In this document: positions 6,192 to 14,317 of the stretch, piece after piece
Layout of the letters: each line of letters starts with the position of its first letter
Numbering within the stretch: the stretch's first letter is position 1
Assembly: GCA_015061765.1 (NCBI GenBank)
Contig: SUVZ01000037.1
Coordinates: forward strand, 1 to 16,238
Direction: 5' to 3'
Length of the DNA stretch: 16,238 nucleotides
Origin: Lentisphaerota bacterium
GTDB taxonomy: Bacteria; Verrucomicrobiota; Kiritimatiellia; RFP12; UBA1067
Notes under the pieces: model-generated
What the model was told of the DNA's origin: nothing
The model's input: the letters and a program-made list of their open reading frames with translations, nothing else
Databases searched by the model: none
Program-made: the position numbers and the translations under genes

Positions 6192-7292
6192 ATGGAAATT
6201 GATGGAAAGAATGGTCGGAAGGCGTCGTTTCTCTCTGGGTTGCCTGATGCGCCCCGTTCGCTTTCACGACAGGATCTGGTTCGGCTTCTGGAATGGCCCG
6301 ACGCCCGGGAACTGTTTGCCGCCGCGTATGATGTGAAGAGCCGTGAGGTGGGAAGGGCTGTCTCTTTGCGCGGTCTCGTCGAGTGCGGCAACATCTGCGC
6401 CAAGAACTGTCTCTACTGCGGCATTCGCCGAGACAATCGGAATGTCCATCGCTACCGGATGTCGGCGGATGAGATCGTGCGGCGCGCCGAATTGGCGTTC
6501 GAGGCCGGTTACGGGAACCTTGTTCTCCAGTCGGGCGAGCTTGAGAGTGAGGAGAATACGGCATTCATCGAGCGTGTCCTTCGTCGGGTACGGGAGCGGT
6601 TTGGCGACGGATTCGGCGTCACGCTGAGTTTTGGCGAACAGTCTGACGACACATACCGCAGGTGGCGCGACGCCGGCGCCCACCGCTATCTGCTGCGGAT
6701 CGAGACGTCCAGTCCCGAACTGTATGCAAGACTGCATCCGGCCGGACATTCCTGGCGTCGCCGCCGGGAGTGCCTGCGTTCGCTTCGCAGGAACGGATAT
6801 CAGGTGGGCAGCGGAGTCATGTGCGGACTTCCGGGGCAGACAATCGACGATCTTGCCGCCGACATTGAGTTCTTCGCAGAAGAGGACCTGGACATGATCG
6901 GAATGGGGCCGTACATTCCGCACGCCGACACTCCGCTTGGCAGGGACGCCCAATGGACGCCGGATGTCGCGGCTCGGCGTCTTGAGCTGGGATTGCGCAT
7001 GATTGCGGTGACGCGTCTTCACCTTCGAGACGTGAACATTGCAGCCTCCACGGCGCTTCAGGCTCTCGCGCCTGATGGACGAGAAAGGGGCCTGCTGGCG
7101 GGGGCGAATGTGATAATGCCGAACGTGACCGATGTGAAGTACCGGTCTGACTATCTTCTCTATGAGGGCAAGCCTGTCGACGACGAGAACTCATGCGGTT
7201 CGCGCGAGGCTCTGGAACGCAGCATTTCCGCAATAGGGGAAGGCATCAATTGGAACATGCGCGGTGATTCGCCGCACTGGGGGCGCAGATGA
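6192..7292 (+). CDS. hydE: [FeFe]-hydrogenase maturase HydE (radical SAM)
   Basis: Radical SAM enzyme that acts with HydG and HydF to build the 2Fe part of the [FeFe]-hydrogenase H-cluster. With the start at 6192 it has 366 residues, close to known HydE proteins. The cluster motif is C69-x3-C73-x2-C76 in NICAKNCLYCGIRRDN, the HydE form of the radical SAM site. Other family landmarks are RIETSSPELYARLHP, GSGVMCGLPGQT, DMIGMGPYIPHADTPL and ANVIMPNVTDVKYR. The frame is open back through tRNA-Leu, so upstream codons are not real; ATGs at 6105 and 6171 are alternatives, none with a good Shine-Dalgarno. The stop overlaps mnmA by 4 bp (ATGA). No hydF, hydG or hydrogenase structural gene is in the window, so partners must lie elsewhere; a HydE-like enzyme of other function cannot be fully excluded. 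Confidence 0.9.
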   Translation: MEIDGKNGRKASFLSGLPDAPRSLSRQDLVRLLEWPDARELFAAAYDVKSREVGRAVSLRGLVECGNICAKNCLYCGIRRDNRNVHRYRMSADEIVRRAELAFEAGYGNLVLQSGELESEENTAFIERVLRRVRERFGDGFGVTLSFGEQSDDTYRRWRDAGAHRYLLRIETSSPELYARLHPAGHSWRRRRECLRSLRRNGYQVGSGVMCGLPGQTIDDLAADIEFFAEEDLDMIGMGPYIPHADTPLGRDAQWTPDVAARRLELGLRMIAVTRLHLRDVNIAASTALQALAPDGRERGLLAGANVIMPNVTDVKYRSDYLLYEGKPVDDENSCGSREALERSISAIGEGINWNMRGDSPHWGRR

Positions 7293-8341
7293 AAATCGCG
7301 GTTGGACTTTCAGGCGGCGTTGATTCGTCGGTCGTCGCGCTCATGCTGAAGGAGGCCGGACACGATGTCATCGGCATAACGATGCGCCTGTGGCGGGAAG
7401 GGCGGTATCGCGGCGGAGATCGTGCGGCGTGCTTTGGGCCGAATGAAGAGAAAAGCATAGCCCAGGCCGCCGAGTTTGCGGATTCCATCGGGATCGAGCA
7501 TAGGGTGTTCGACTGCTTCGAGGACTATGACCGTGAGATAATACGCTACTTTCGCGAGGCTAGCCTGCAGGGTCTCACGCCGAATCCATGCGTGATCTGC
7601 AATGCCGAGATAAAGTTCGGTCTGCTTCCTTCCGTAGCGCGCAGGAGTGGTCTGGACTTCGACCGGTTCGCGACGGGACACTACGCGCGGATCGTGCAGT
7701 GCGAGAATGGGCGGTATGCCGTCAGCCGTGCGGTTGACGGAAAAAAGGACCAGAGCTATTTCCTATACCGCCTTTCCCAGAAACAGCTTGCCGGTACGCT
7801 CTTTCCTCTCGGTGGCATGACCAAGGCCGAGGTCCGTGCACTCGCCGCCGAGAAGGGCCTTTCCACCGCCGACAGGCTGGATTCGCAGGATTTCTACTCG
7901 GGCGACAAGAACGAGCTTATCGGCGAGGCTGACAGGGAGGGCGATATCGTTGATCTTTCAGGCAAGGTGCTGGGGCGGCATTCCGGATTCTGGCGCTATA
8001 CCGTTGGGCAGCGAAAGGGGATCGGAGTGTATGGCCCTGAACCGCACTATGTAATCCGTCTGGATTCGTGTCGGAACCAAGTTGTTGTCGGGAGTCGGCA
8101 GGAGGCGTTCAAGACCGTGTTCAGGGTCGAGGATCTGAAGTGGATGGCGTCTGGGCCGACGGACAGGACGATTCCGTGCAGAGTGAAGATACGCAGCACT
8201 GGTTCGCCATTGGGACCGGTCGTTTTCGAGAATGGGGTATGCCATGCGGATGGAGACGGGCTTTTCGGCGTTGCGCCGGGGCAGTCAGCCGTCTTCTACG
8301 ACGAGTTCGGTCGTATCGTCTGCGGCGGAGTAATTGTGTAG
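7289..8341 (+). CDS. mnmA: tRNA-uridine 2-sulfurtransferase MnmA
   Basis: Adds sulfur to U34 (s2U) of tRNAs for Lys, Glu and Gln in the cytoplasm. The 350-residue protein begins with the PP-loop GLSGGVDSSVV (6-16), followed by TPNPCVICNAEIKFG with C101 and C104, the FATGHYAR stretch, KDQSYFL, and FWRYTVGQRKGIGV in the central and C-terminal domains. Where most MnmA proteins have the second catalytic cysteine (a 'SQ/TG-x-CF' motif), this one reads DSQDFYSGD (198-206), with no cysteine. It keeps C48 in ACFGPNEE and the CxxC at 101-104, so it may belong to the branch that uses cluster-type chemistry; that is inference. The start overlaps the hydE stop (ATGA), implying translational coupling. A 155-bp gap follows. 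Confidence 0.95.
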   Translation: MKIAVGLSGGVDSSVVALMLKEAGHDVIGITMRLWREGRYRGGDRAACFGPNEEKSIAQAAEFADSIGIEHRVFDCFEDYDREIIRYFREASLQGLTPNPCVICNAEIKFGLLPSVARRSGLDFDRFATGHYARIVQCENGRYAVSRAVDGKKDQSYFLYRLSQKQLAGTLFPLGGMTKAEVRALAAEKGLSTADRLDSQDFYSGDKNELIGEADREGDIVDLSGKVLGRHSGFWRYTVGQRKGIGVYGPEPHYVIRLDSCRNQVVVGSRQEAFKTVFRVEDLKWMASGPTDRTIPCRVKIRSTGSPLGPVVFENGVCHADGDGLFGVAPGQSAVFYDEFGRIVCGGVIV

Positions 8342-8436
8342 AGACGACAGTTCCGGTTTCTCCGCTGACCCCGCATCCATTCTCATCCTTCACATTTTGT
8401 TTGGGGGAGGCAAGATGGTTTTCAGGCGGCTTTTTA

Positions 8437-8445
8437 TGATATAAT
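8437..8445 (+). promoter_or_regulatory. Extended -10 promoter for the purF-like operon
   Basis: TGATATAAT carries TGn plus consensus TATAAT (8440-8445) in the gap between mnmA and the purF-like gene. No good -35 is seen. It would make a leader of about 45 nt. Confidence 0.5.
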
Positions 8446-8456
8446 ACGCACCCAAA

Positions 8457-8479
8457 GGGAAAAGTTTAGGTTGTTTCCC
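8457..8479 (+). promoter_or_regulatory. Leader stem-loop before the purF-like gene
   Basis: GGGAAA (8457-8462) pairs with TTTCCC (8474-8479) around 11 bases, ending 8 bases before the Shine-Dalgarno GGAGGA (8488-8493). No T-run follows, so it is not a terminator. It lacks recognisable purine riboswitch sequence and could be incidental. Confidence 0.25.
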
Positions 8480-8496
8480 CGAAAATTGGAGGATTA

Positions 8497-9951
8497 ATGG
8501 GCGGTTTTTGCGGCGTCATAGCCAAGGACGATTGCGTAAGCGATCTGTTCTTTGGCACTGATTATCATTCACATCTCGGTACCCACCGAGGCGGCATGTG
8601 TGTGTTGGGCGACAAAGGGTTTCAGCGTTCCATACACAACATCCAGAACTCCCCTTTCAGGTCGAAATTTGAGCGAGATGTAGGCGATCTTGTCGGCCGT
8701 GTCGGCCTCGGTGTGATATCCGATACCGATCCCCAGCCTCTGGTGATGCGCTCCGCACATGGAACCTTCGCCATTGTGACGGTCGGTCTGATAACCAACA
8801 TCGAGGATCTGATGAGTGAGATGTTTGAGAAGAACCATCTCCAGCTTCAGTATTCTACGACCTCTGGAATGGTCGGCCCCACCGAAGTGGTGTCGGCCAT
8901 ACTTGCATCTGCGCCGACGCTTGAGGATGGTGTGCGCCTGGTCCAGGAGAAGGTGCAGGGAAGCTGCTCGTTCATGCTTGTGACCGAAACAGGCCGCTTT
9001 TTCGCCGTTCGCGACAGGTATGGGCGCACACCCATCGTTCTTGGCCAACGCAACGGCGCGATGATCGCCCTTCAGGAGTCCTGTGCGCTTGCGAATCTCG
9101 GATATGAATACGTGCGAGACATGGGGCCCGGCGAGATGGTGGAGATTGCTGTCGATGGAGTCCGCACCGTCATAGAGCCCGGCAAGGACATGGCGATCTG
9201 CTCGTTCCTTTGGGTCTATTACGGATTCCCGGCCTCCACCTATGAAGGGCGCAACGTTGAGATGTCGCGCTACCGCTCTGGCGCTTTCCTGGCGCGTCGC
9301 AATCCAGTAGAGGCGGATTCCGTGGGCGGCGTCCCGGACAGCGGCATCTCCCACGCTCTCGGCTATGCGCACGAGGCGGGGCTGAAGTATGCGCGGCCGT
9401 TTGTGAAATATACGCCGTCCTGGGCGAGGTCGTTCACTCCGCAGGATCAGCGCCAGCGCGAACGCATCGCGGCGATGAAGCTCATTCCCGTGCCGGGGCT
9501 GATCAAGGACAAGCGGCTTGTGTTCTGCGACGACTCGATCGTCCGCGGCACGCAACTGGGGCAGCAGGCCAAGCGTCTCTATGCGGACGGCGTGAAGGAG
9601 ACTCACATGCGAATTGCGTGTCCGCCGCTCCTTTTCCCGTGTAAGTTCATTAATTTCTCCAGGTCGAAGTCCGAATACGATCTGATCACCCGCCGCTACA
9701 TCCGCGACAGGGAAGGCGCCAATGCGGATCTGACGAAGTACCTCGATCCGGATGGCCAGCCGTACAGGGAGATGGTGGAGTACATACGCAAGAACCTCGG
9801 GCTGACTTCGCTTGCTTTCCAGCGGCTTGACGATCTTGTCTCCGCGATAGGACTCCCCAAGGAGCGTCTCTGCACCTATTGCTGGGACGGCAAGGACATT
9901 TCGTGTCCGGGCTGCTGTCCCGGCTGCCCGAGAAAACAGTCGGAAAAATAA
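8497..9951 (+). CDS. purF: Amidophosphoribosyltransferase-like protein (PurF paralogue type)
   Basis: 484 residues, with a strong start (GGAGGA 8488-8493, ATG 8497). The C-terminal half is a PRPP transferase domain with the PRPP loop VFCDDSIVRGTQ (D345, D346). Four cysteines match the Fe-S ligands of Bacillus-type PurF: C235 (ICSFLW), C382 (FPCKF), C459 and C462 (CTYCWDGK). The N-terminal Ntn-hydrolase half is unusual. It begins MGGFCG, so C5 would be the nucleophile only after removal of four residues. The usual QHRGQ reads THRGG (29-33), and the usual oxyanion 'NGN' stretch reads VGLITN (96-101). The C-terminus carries extra cysteines, CPGCCPGCP (470-478). It may make phosphoribosylamine for purine synthesis, but glutaminase activity is doubtful. 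It heads a tight gene run; the next gene begins 18 bp later. Confidence 0.83.
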   Translation: MGGFCGVIAKDDCVSDLFFGTDYHSHLGTHRGGMCVLGDKGFQRSIHNIQNSPFRSKFERDVGDLVGRVGLGVISDTDPQPLVMRSAHGTFAIVTVGLITNIEDLMSEMFEKNHLQLQYSTTSGMVGPTEVVSAILASAPTLEDGVRLVQEKVQGSCSFMLVTETGRFFAVRDRYGRTPIVLGQRNGAMIALQESCALANLGYEYVRDMGPGEMVEIAVDGVRTVIEPGKDMAICSFLWVYYGFPASTYEGRNVEMSRYRSGAFLARRNPVEADSVGGVPDSGISHALGYAHEAGLKYARPFVKYTPSWARSFTPQDQRQRERIAAMKLIPVPGLIKDKRLVFCDDSIVRGTQLGQQAKRLYADGVKETHMRIACPPLLFPCKFINFSRSKSEYDLITRRYIRDREGANADLTKYLDPDGQPYREMVEYIRKNLGLTSLAFQRLDDLVSAIGLPKERLCTYCWDGKDISCPGCCPGCPRKQSEK

Positions 9952-9969
9952 AAGAAAGGTCATAGCATC

Positions 9970-12900
9970 ATGTCAAGCTTCCGTTCAGAAGACTCTTCCT
10001 TCCGCAGAGCCTCCTTGCTGTCAGCGTTATCCGTGGCGGGTGTCGCCGCAGTGGTGTATGCATTGACTCTCGCGAACTACGTGTTCCCCGGCGACTCGGC
10101 GCGTCTGCTGGTGCAGTGGGCGGGAATCGACGCGTTGGCGTTCCCGGAGTTTCCGTTGTGGGGCCTTTTCGTGAAATTGTTCGCGGGGGCGGGCGATCTC
10201 TCTTCGGTGGCGGTGCGCACCAATGCCCTGTCTCTCGTGTGTGGCGTGGTGTCGGCGTACCTGATCTGCAGGCTGATGGCGTTTGCGGTGTGGCAGGGCA
10301 CGACGCAGGAGGACAGCATCAAGTTCGCGAAGGGCGCATCGATTGCCGCCGGCGTGGTTGCCTCGCTCACGTTTGTGTTCTCCACGGCCGTATGGCAGAG
10401 CTCCACGCATCTTGAACACCGCATCTTCGACGTGATGTGGGCGCTTCTGACGATGCGGGTGGTCCTGCTTGCCGCTGGCCGCCCGAGGCTTTCGCTCCCT
10501 GTCGCGGTTGTCGCCGGCGCGTTCGTCGCCATGGGTCTCATCGAGAGTCCGATATTCGTCCCCTGCTCAATCGCCATATTCTTTGCGTTCATGCTCGTGC
10601 TCGTCAAGAACGGCAGCTCCCTGTACGGCGCGGCGTCGCTCCATCTGCTTTCCGTCGTGATCGGGACGATCTTTTTCGTAAAGTACGTGTCGGGGGGATT
10701 CCTAGGCACCGAGGCGGCTGAAGCGGCGAACTGCTCTTCGTCGCTGGATGTGTTCCTGCGCATAGCCAAGGATTCCGTCCGCGAAATGCGTACGTGGGTC
10801 TCTCGCTCCGGCTGGCTCGCCATCGTGGCGCTTTCCGTCCTTCCCGCCGTGTCGTGCGCATTCGCCGCCGGACGCGGCCTCAACAACGACCGCCGCTGGA
10901 GCCAGTATGCGTTCCACATTGCGATGACCCTCTGCTCTGCACTGGCTCTCGCCACCGCACTCTCTCCCGAGTCCATTCTCCGTCCGTGGGGCATCTCCCC
11001 AGTCGCCACCTCCACGCTTGTGGCGCTTGTCTCCGGTTATCTGGCGGCATACTGGTATCTGCTTGCACGCTGTCCCATCCCCGTCAAGGAGTTCAAGAAT
11101 GAAGGCATGGATCCCGCCATCAGGATCGGTCGCAGCATCGCACCTGTGTTCGGCTGCGCATTGGTTGTGATCGTCGCACTGTCTTCCATGGTGAACGCCT
11201 TCAACTGCGGACGCGGACGCGGCGAGTTCGCCGACATTTGCGCCAAGGAGGTCATATCAACGCTCGGCGACCGCACGTGGTTCATCACAGACGGCACTCT
11301 CGACGATCATCTTCGCGTGGCGGCTGCGACCGAGAGGAAGGAACTGAATCTCGTGTGCCTTCAGCGAGACATGAGCGAATCCTATCTCGATGAACTCTCC
11401 GATCTCGTCAAGACTCGCGGCCTGACCGCAGGCAACGCGAATCTCCAGATGTCGCTCCGCCTTGGCGTTCTTCCGTTCATCCAGGACTGGTTCGCAGGCG
11501 ACACGAACGTAATGAAGAAGGCCGCGATCTTCGGCGTTCCCGATTTCTGGTACATGGCCGAGCGCATGCCTGTGCCGGAGAACATGGTGTTCGGCGGCGC
11601 GCAGGCGGTCAAGTCGGTCGACGGCAAGGCGCTCGCCGCGGACTTCAGGTCCTTCTGGGGGCGCATCGCTCCGACTCTCTGGACCGAGCGCAACCGCGAG
11701 GGTTCCCGCAACATCGCGTCCTGCAACGACCCCATCGCGTCCCTCCGCCTCCAGCTCCGCCGCCATGTCGGCTTCGTCGGCAACAATCTCGGCGTGTTCC
11801 TTCAGGACAGCGGATTGAACGATGAGGCCTTCGCGATCTATGAGCTCGTCCTGGACACCATCGATCCGGACAACGTATGCGCCCTCTTCAATGAATTCGA
11901 GATGGCCCGCGCCGGCGTCAAGTGCGCCGTCGCAAAGAAGGTTGAGATTGAGCGCAAGCTCAAGGCCATCGTTGACGATCCCAAGCGCCGCTATGCGCTG
12001 TGGTCGCTCTCCCGCTACTACGGGTACATCCGCAATCCCGAGATCTTCGCCCGCATGGGCTACGCCTGGGCCCGCTCCGGCCAGACGGGCAATGCCATCG
12101 CTCAGGTCCAGCGAGCGATCGACTTCGTTTCCGCAGACCGACAGACGGGGCTTCTCAACATGATGGCGGCGATCTACGCCAGCGGCAACCAGGTCAAGAA
12201 GTCCCGTGCAGTGTACGAACAGGTGCTTTCTGCGGACGCCAACAACCGCGAGGCTCTCATGGGCATGGCGCGTCTCGCGCTTCAGTCTGGCTCTGCGGAC
12301 GAGGCCAAGACGTTTCTGGAGAAGGCGGCAAAGGCCTCCGGCAAGGAAGCCGCCGGAATCGAAATGGCGCTTCTTCTCATGATGAACAACGATCTCGACC
12401 GCGCGCGGCTTGAGATGCAGAAGATCACCGACATGCATCCCAAGAGCCTTCAGGCATGGTCGCTGCTCGCCGGTGTGCTGCTCCAGCAGCTTGACCAGGC
12501 GAAGGACGCCGCCGCCCGCACCAAGATCCTTGACGAGCTTGAGAACGCGATCCTTCCGAAGATGGAGGCTGTGACCAACGATCCGCGCGACTATTTCGTC
12601 CAGATGACGCGTGCGCTTGTGTACATGCGCAAAGGGCCCACGTTCCGCAAGCAGGCGCGTGACGCTCTGGTGATCGCGTCAATGTCCCGCCCCGACGTGT
12701 CCGTGGTTGGTGACATGATCCTCGGGCTAGACATCGAGTTGGATGACGGAGAGGCGGCTGAGCGCCATGCCCGCACGATTCTCCGCCGCGACAGGCATGA
12801 CAAGCTCGCAAACTACGTGATGGGTTCCCTGCGTCTGAAGGAGGGTGACTACTCCACGGCCGAAACGTTCCTCCGTCTGAGCGTCGAGGCGGAAAAGCCG

Positions 12901-13284
12901 ATTGCCGCCGCGCAGAACGACCTTGCGGAAGTGCTGCGCCGTCTTCAGCGCTACGCCGAGGCAGAGAAGTTCGCCCGTGACGCCGTGAAGAACCAACCCA
13001 AGCTCTATGTCGCGTGGGAGACGCTTGGCGCGTCCCTTCTGGACCAGAACAAGGATCTCGACGAGGCAGAGCGGTGCGTTGAGAAGGCGATCAAACTCTC
13101 CAAGACGGAGTCGAAGATCGAGGACATCCGCATGCAGCTTACGCTTGCCCGCGTCCAGATCGCCCGTGGTGCGCTTGGCAAGGCCCGCACCACGGTGAGA
13201 TCCATCCGCAAGCGTCAGTCCGAGCTTTCCAATTACGACCGCGACCAGCTCGAGACGCTGGACAAGGCCGTCCGCGGCAGATAA
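9970..13284 (+). CDS. DUF2723-like multi-spanning membrane protein with C-terminal TPR repeats
   Basis: 1104 residues. The N-terminal ~415 residues contain about ten to twelve hydrophobic segments, and PGDSARLLVQWAGIDALAFPEFPLWG (around 39-64) resembles the first loop of DUF2723, a GT-C-like family related to protein O-mannosyltransferase/TMEM260-type enzymes. The canonical acidic and HPPG-type residues are only partly kept. Residues about 415-590 are soluble. From about 593 to the end are tetratricopeptide-like helical pairs, such as GYAWARSGQTGNAIAQVQRA, IYASGNQVKKSRAVYEQVL and LAEVLRRLQRYAEAEKFAR. Probably an envelope glycosylation-type or assembly protein; donor, acceptor and activity are unknown. 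GAAAGG lies about 10 bases before the ATG. It is 18 bp after the purF-like gene and 27 bp before cbiM. Confidence 0.72.
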   Translation: MSSFRSEDSSFRRASLLSALSVAGVAAVVYALTLANYVFPGDSARLLVQWAGIDALAFPEFPLWGLFVKLFAGAGDLSSVAVRTNALSLVCGVVSAYLICRLMAFAVWQGTTQEDSIKFAKGASIAAGVVASLTFVFSTAVWQSSTHLEHRIFDVMWALLTMRVVLLAAGRPRLSLPVAVVAGAFVAMGLIESPIFVPCSIAIFFAFMLVLVKNGSSLYGAASLHLLSVVIGTIFFVKYVSGGFLGTEAAEAANCSSSLDVFLRIAKDSVREMRTWVSRSGWLAIVALSVLPAVSCAFAAGRGLNNDRRWSQYAFHIAMTLCSALALATALSPESILRPWGISPVATSTLVALVSGYLAAYWYLLARCPIPVKEFKNEGMDPAIRIGRSIAPVFGCALVVIVALSSMVNAFNCGRGRGEFADICAKEVISTLGDRTWFITDGTLDDHLRVAAATERKELNLVCLQRDMSESYLDELSDLVKTRGLTAGNANLQMSLRLGVLPFIQDWFAGDTNVMKKAAIFGVPDFWYMAERMPVPENMVFGGAQAVKSVDGKALAADFRSFWGRIAPTLWTERNREGSRNIASCNDPIASLRLQLRRHVGFVGNNLGVFLQDSGLNDEAFAIYELVLDTIDPDNVCALFNEFEMARAGVKCAVAKKVEIERKLKAIVDDPKRRYALWSLSRYYGYIRNPEIFARMGYAWARSGQTGNAIAQVQRAIDFVSADRQTGLLNMMAAIYASGNQVKKSRAVYEQVLSADANNREALMGMARLALQSGSADEAKTFLEKAAKASGKEAAGIEMALLLMMNNDLDRARLEMQKITDMHPKSLQAWSLLAGVLLQQLDQAKDAAARTKILDELENAILPKMEAVTNDPRDYFVQMTRALVYMRKGPTFRKQARDALVIASMSRPDVSVVGDMILGLDIELDDGEAAERHARTILRRDRHDKLANYVMGSLRLKEGDYSTAETFLRLSVEAEKPIAAAQNDLAEVLRRLQRYAEAEKFARDAVKNQPKLYVAWETLGASLLDQNKDLDEAERCVEKAIKLSKTESKIEDIRMQLTLARVQIARGALGKARTTVRSIRKRQSELSNYDRDQLETLDKAVRGR

Positions 13285-13299
13285 TGCCGCTCTAACGAC

Positions 13300-13310
13300 G
13301 GGAGACTCCC
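13300..13310 (+). promoter_or_regulatory. Shine-Dalgarno of cbiM inside a tiny hairpin
   Basis: GGGAG (13300-13304) is seven bases before the cbiM ATG. Its GGGA can pair with TCCC (13307-13310) across a three-base loop, which could damp initiation or make it depend on ribosomes arriving from the TPR gene. Only four base pairs, so weak. Confidence 0.25.
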
Positions 13311-13311
13311 C

Positions 13312-14298
13312 ATGCATATGTCTGATGCCTTGCTTTCGCCTGCTGTGGCGGGAGCGATGCATGTTGCTTCCGGGGCGGCGGTTGCCGCCTCTGTCATGAA
13401 GCTCCGCCGTTCCGCTGAACCTGTGAAGATTGCGGAGGCTGGGGTTATGGGGGCGTTCGTGTTCGCCGCGCAGATGATCAATTTTGCGATTCCCGGCACC
13501 GGATCTTCCGGACATCTCTGCGGAGGCATGCTGCTGGCGGCGGTTTTGGGACCATTCCTGGGCTTCCTCACCCTTGCGGTCGTGCTTCTTGTGCAGTGTC
13601 TGCTGTTTGCTGACGGCGGCATTCTGGCGTTCGGTGCAAATCTGTGGAACATGGCATTCTACGGATGCATGCTGGGTGGCGGAGTGGTCTGGCCGCTTGT
13701 TGCGGGGCGCGCACCGTCGCGCGCGAAGGTGTTTGCGGCCTGCATCGCGGGAAACGTTCTCGCGCTTCAGCTAGGCGCATTCTCCGTCACGCTGCAGACT
13801 CTCGCTTCCGGCGTCACGGAACTGCCTTTCGGCGCGTTTGTCGCCGTGATGCAGCCGATTCATCTTGCGATAGGCGCAGTGGAGGGCGCGATAACGGCAT
13901 CGGTTCTCTGCTTCATCCTTGAGACCCGTCCGGAGATGCTTGCCTTGCGGTCAAGACCGTCTTCCGCAAAGCTCTCGCGTGTCGCGGTTCTGTCGGTTCT
14001 TGCCGCATCGGCGTTTGTTGTTGGCGGACTCCTTTCCCTTGCCGCATCCTCTTCTCCCGATGGACTGGAGTGGTCGATGGAGCGTGTCGCCGGCACAGCC
14101 GAACTCGAACGTCCGGGTGCTATGCATTCGAAGGCAGCCAAGGTACAGGAGAAGACGGCACTCCTGCCGGATTATGCCCTGCCAGATTCGGATGCCGTCG
14201 GCGGAAGCATCCTTTCCGGCCTTTTAGGCACAGGTGGGGTGCTTGTGCTTTGCGTTGCCGGTGCGTATGCCGTCAGAAGGAGGCGGGTGGAGGCGTAA
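13312..14298 (+). CDS. cbiM: Cobalt/nickel ECF transporter S component CbiM fused to a PDGLE (CbiN-like) domain
   Basis: Membrane substrate-binding component of a Co2+/Ni2+ energy-coupling factor transporter, 328 residues. The start at 13312 is required because the metal site uses the N-terminal Met-His: the protein begins MHMSDALLSP with H2 in place. Other family marks are H68 in SSGHLCGGMLL, the FADGGILAFGANLWNM stretch, and QPIHLAIGAVEG (H184). After six or so membrane segments, a C-terminal extension carries PDGLE (249-253) and a final hydrophobic helix before RRRR, the CbiN/NikN-type domain usually encoded separately or fused as here. cbiQ follows 19 bp downstream. Sequence does not show whether cobalt or nickel is carried; the [FeFe] maturase nearby does not need nickel. 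No cobalamin riboswitch fits in the 27-bp gap. Confidence 0.88.
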   Translation: MHMSDALLSPAVAGAMHVASGAAVAASVMKLRRSAEPVKIAEAGVMGAFVFAAQMINFAIPGTGSSGHLCGGMLLAAVLGPFLGFLTLAVVLLVQCLLFADGGILAFGANLWNMAFYGCMLGGGVVWPLVAGRAPSRAKVFAACIAGNVLALQLGAFSVTLQTLASGVTELPFGAFVAVMQPIHLAIGAVEGAITASVLCFILETRPEMLALRSRPSSAKLSRVAVLSVLAASAFVVGGLLSLAASSSPDGLEWSMERVAGTAELERPGAMHSKAAKVQEKTALLPDYALPDSDAVGGSILSGLLGTGGVLVLCVAGAYAVRRRRVEA

Positions 14299-14317
14299 CG
14301 CCTTTGAGTCCTTTGAG

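Noticed and set aside
8342..8496. Purine riboswitch before the purF-like gene
   Set aside because: Only a 6-bp hairpin lies in a leader of about 45 nt; no conserved purine-aptamer bases or three-way junction can be fitted.
8569..9963. Long minus-strand open frame (464 codons) opposite the purF-like gene
   Set aside because: Antisense shadow of a clear PurF-like gene with strong promoter and ribosome site; composition rich in His/Arg and no recognisable domain.
11257..12438. Minus-strand open frame (393 codons) inside the DUF2723/TPR gene
   Set aside because: Antisense shadow in GC-rich coding sequence; the plus-strand frame has membrane segments and TPR repeats throughout.
12727..13515. Minus-strand open frame spanning the end of the TPR gene and the start of cbiM
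   Set aside because: Crosses two well-supported plus-strand genes and has no domain signature.
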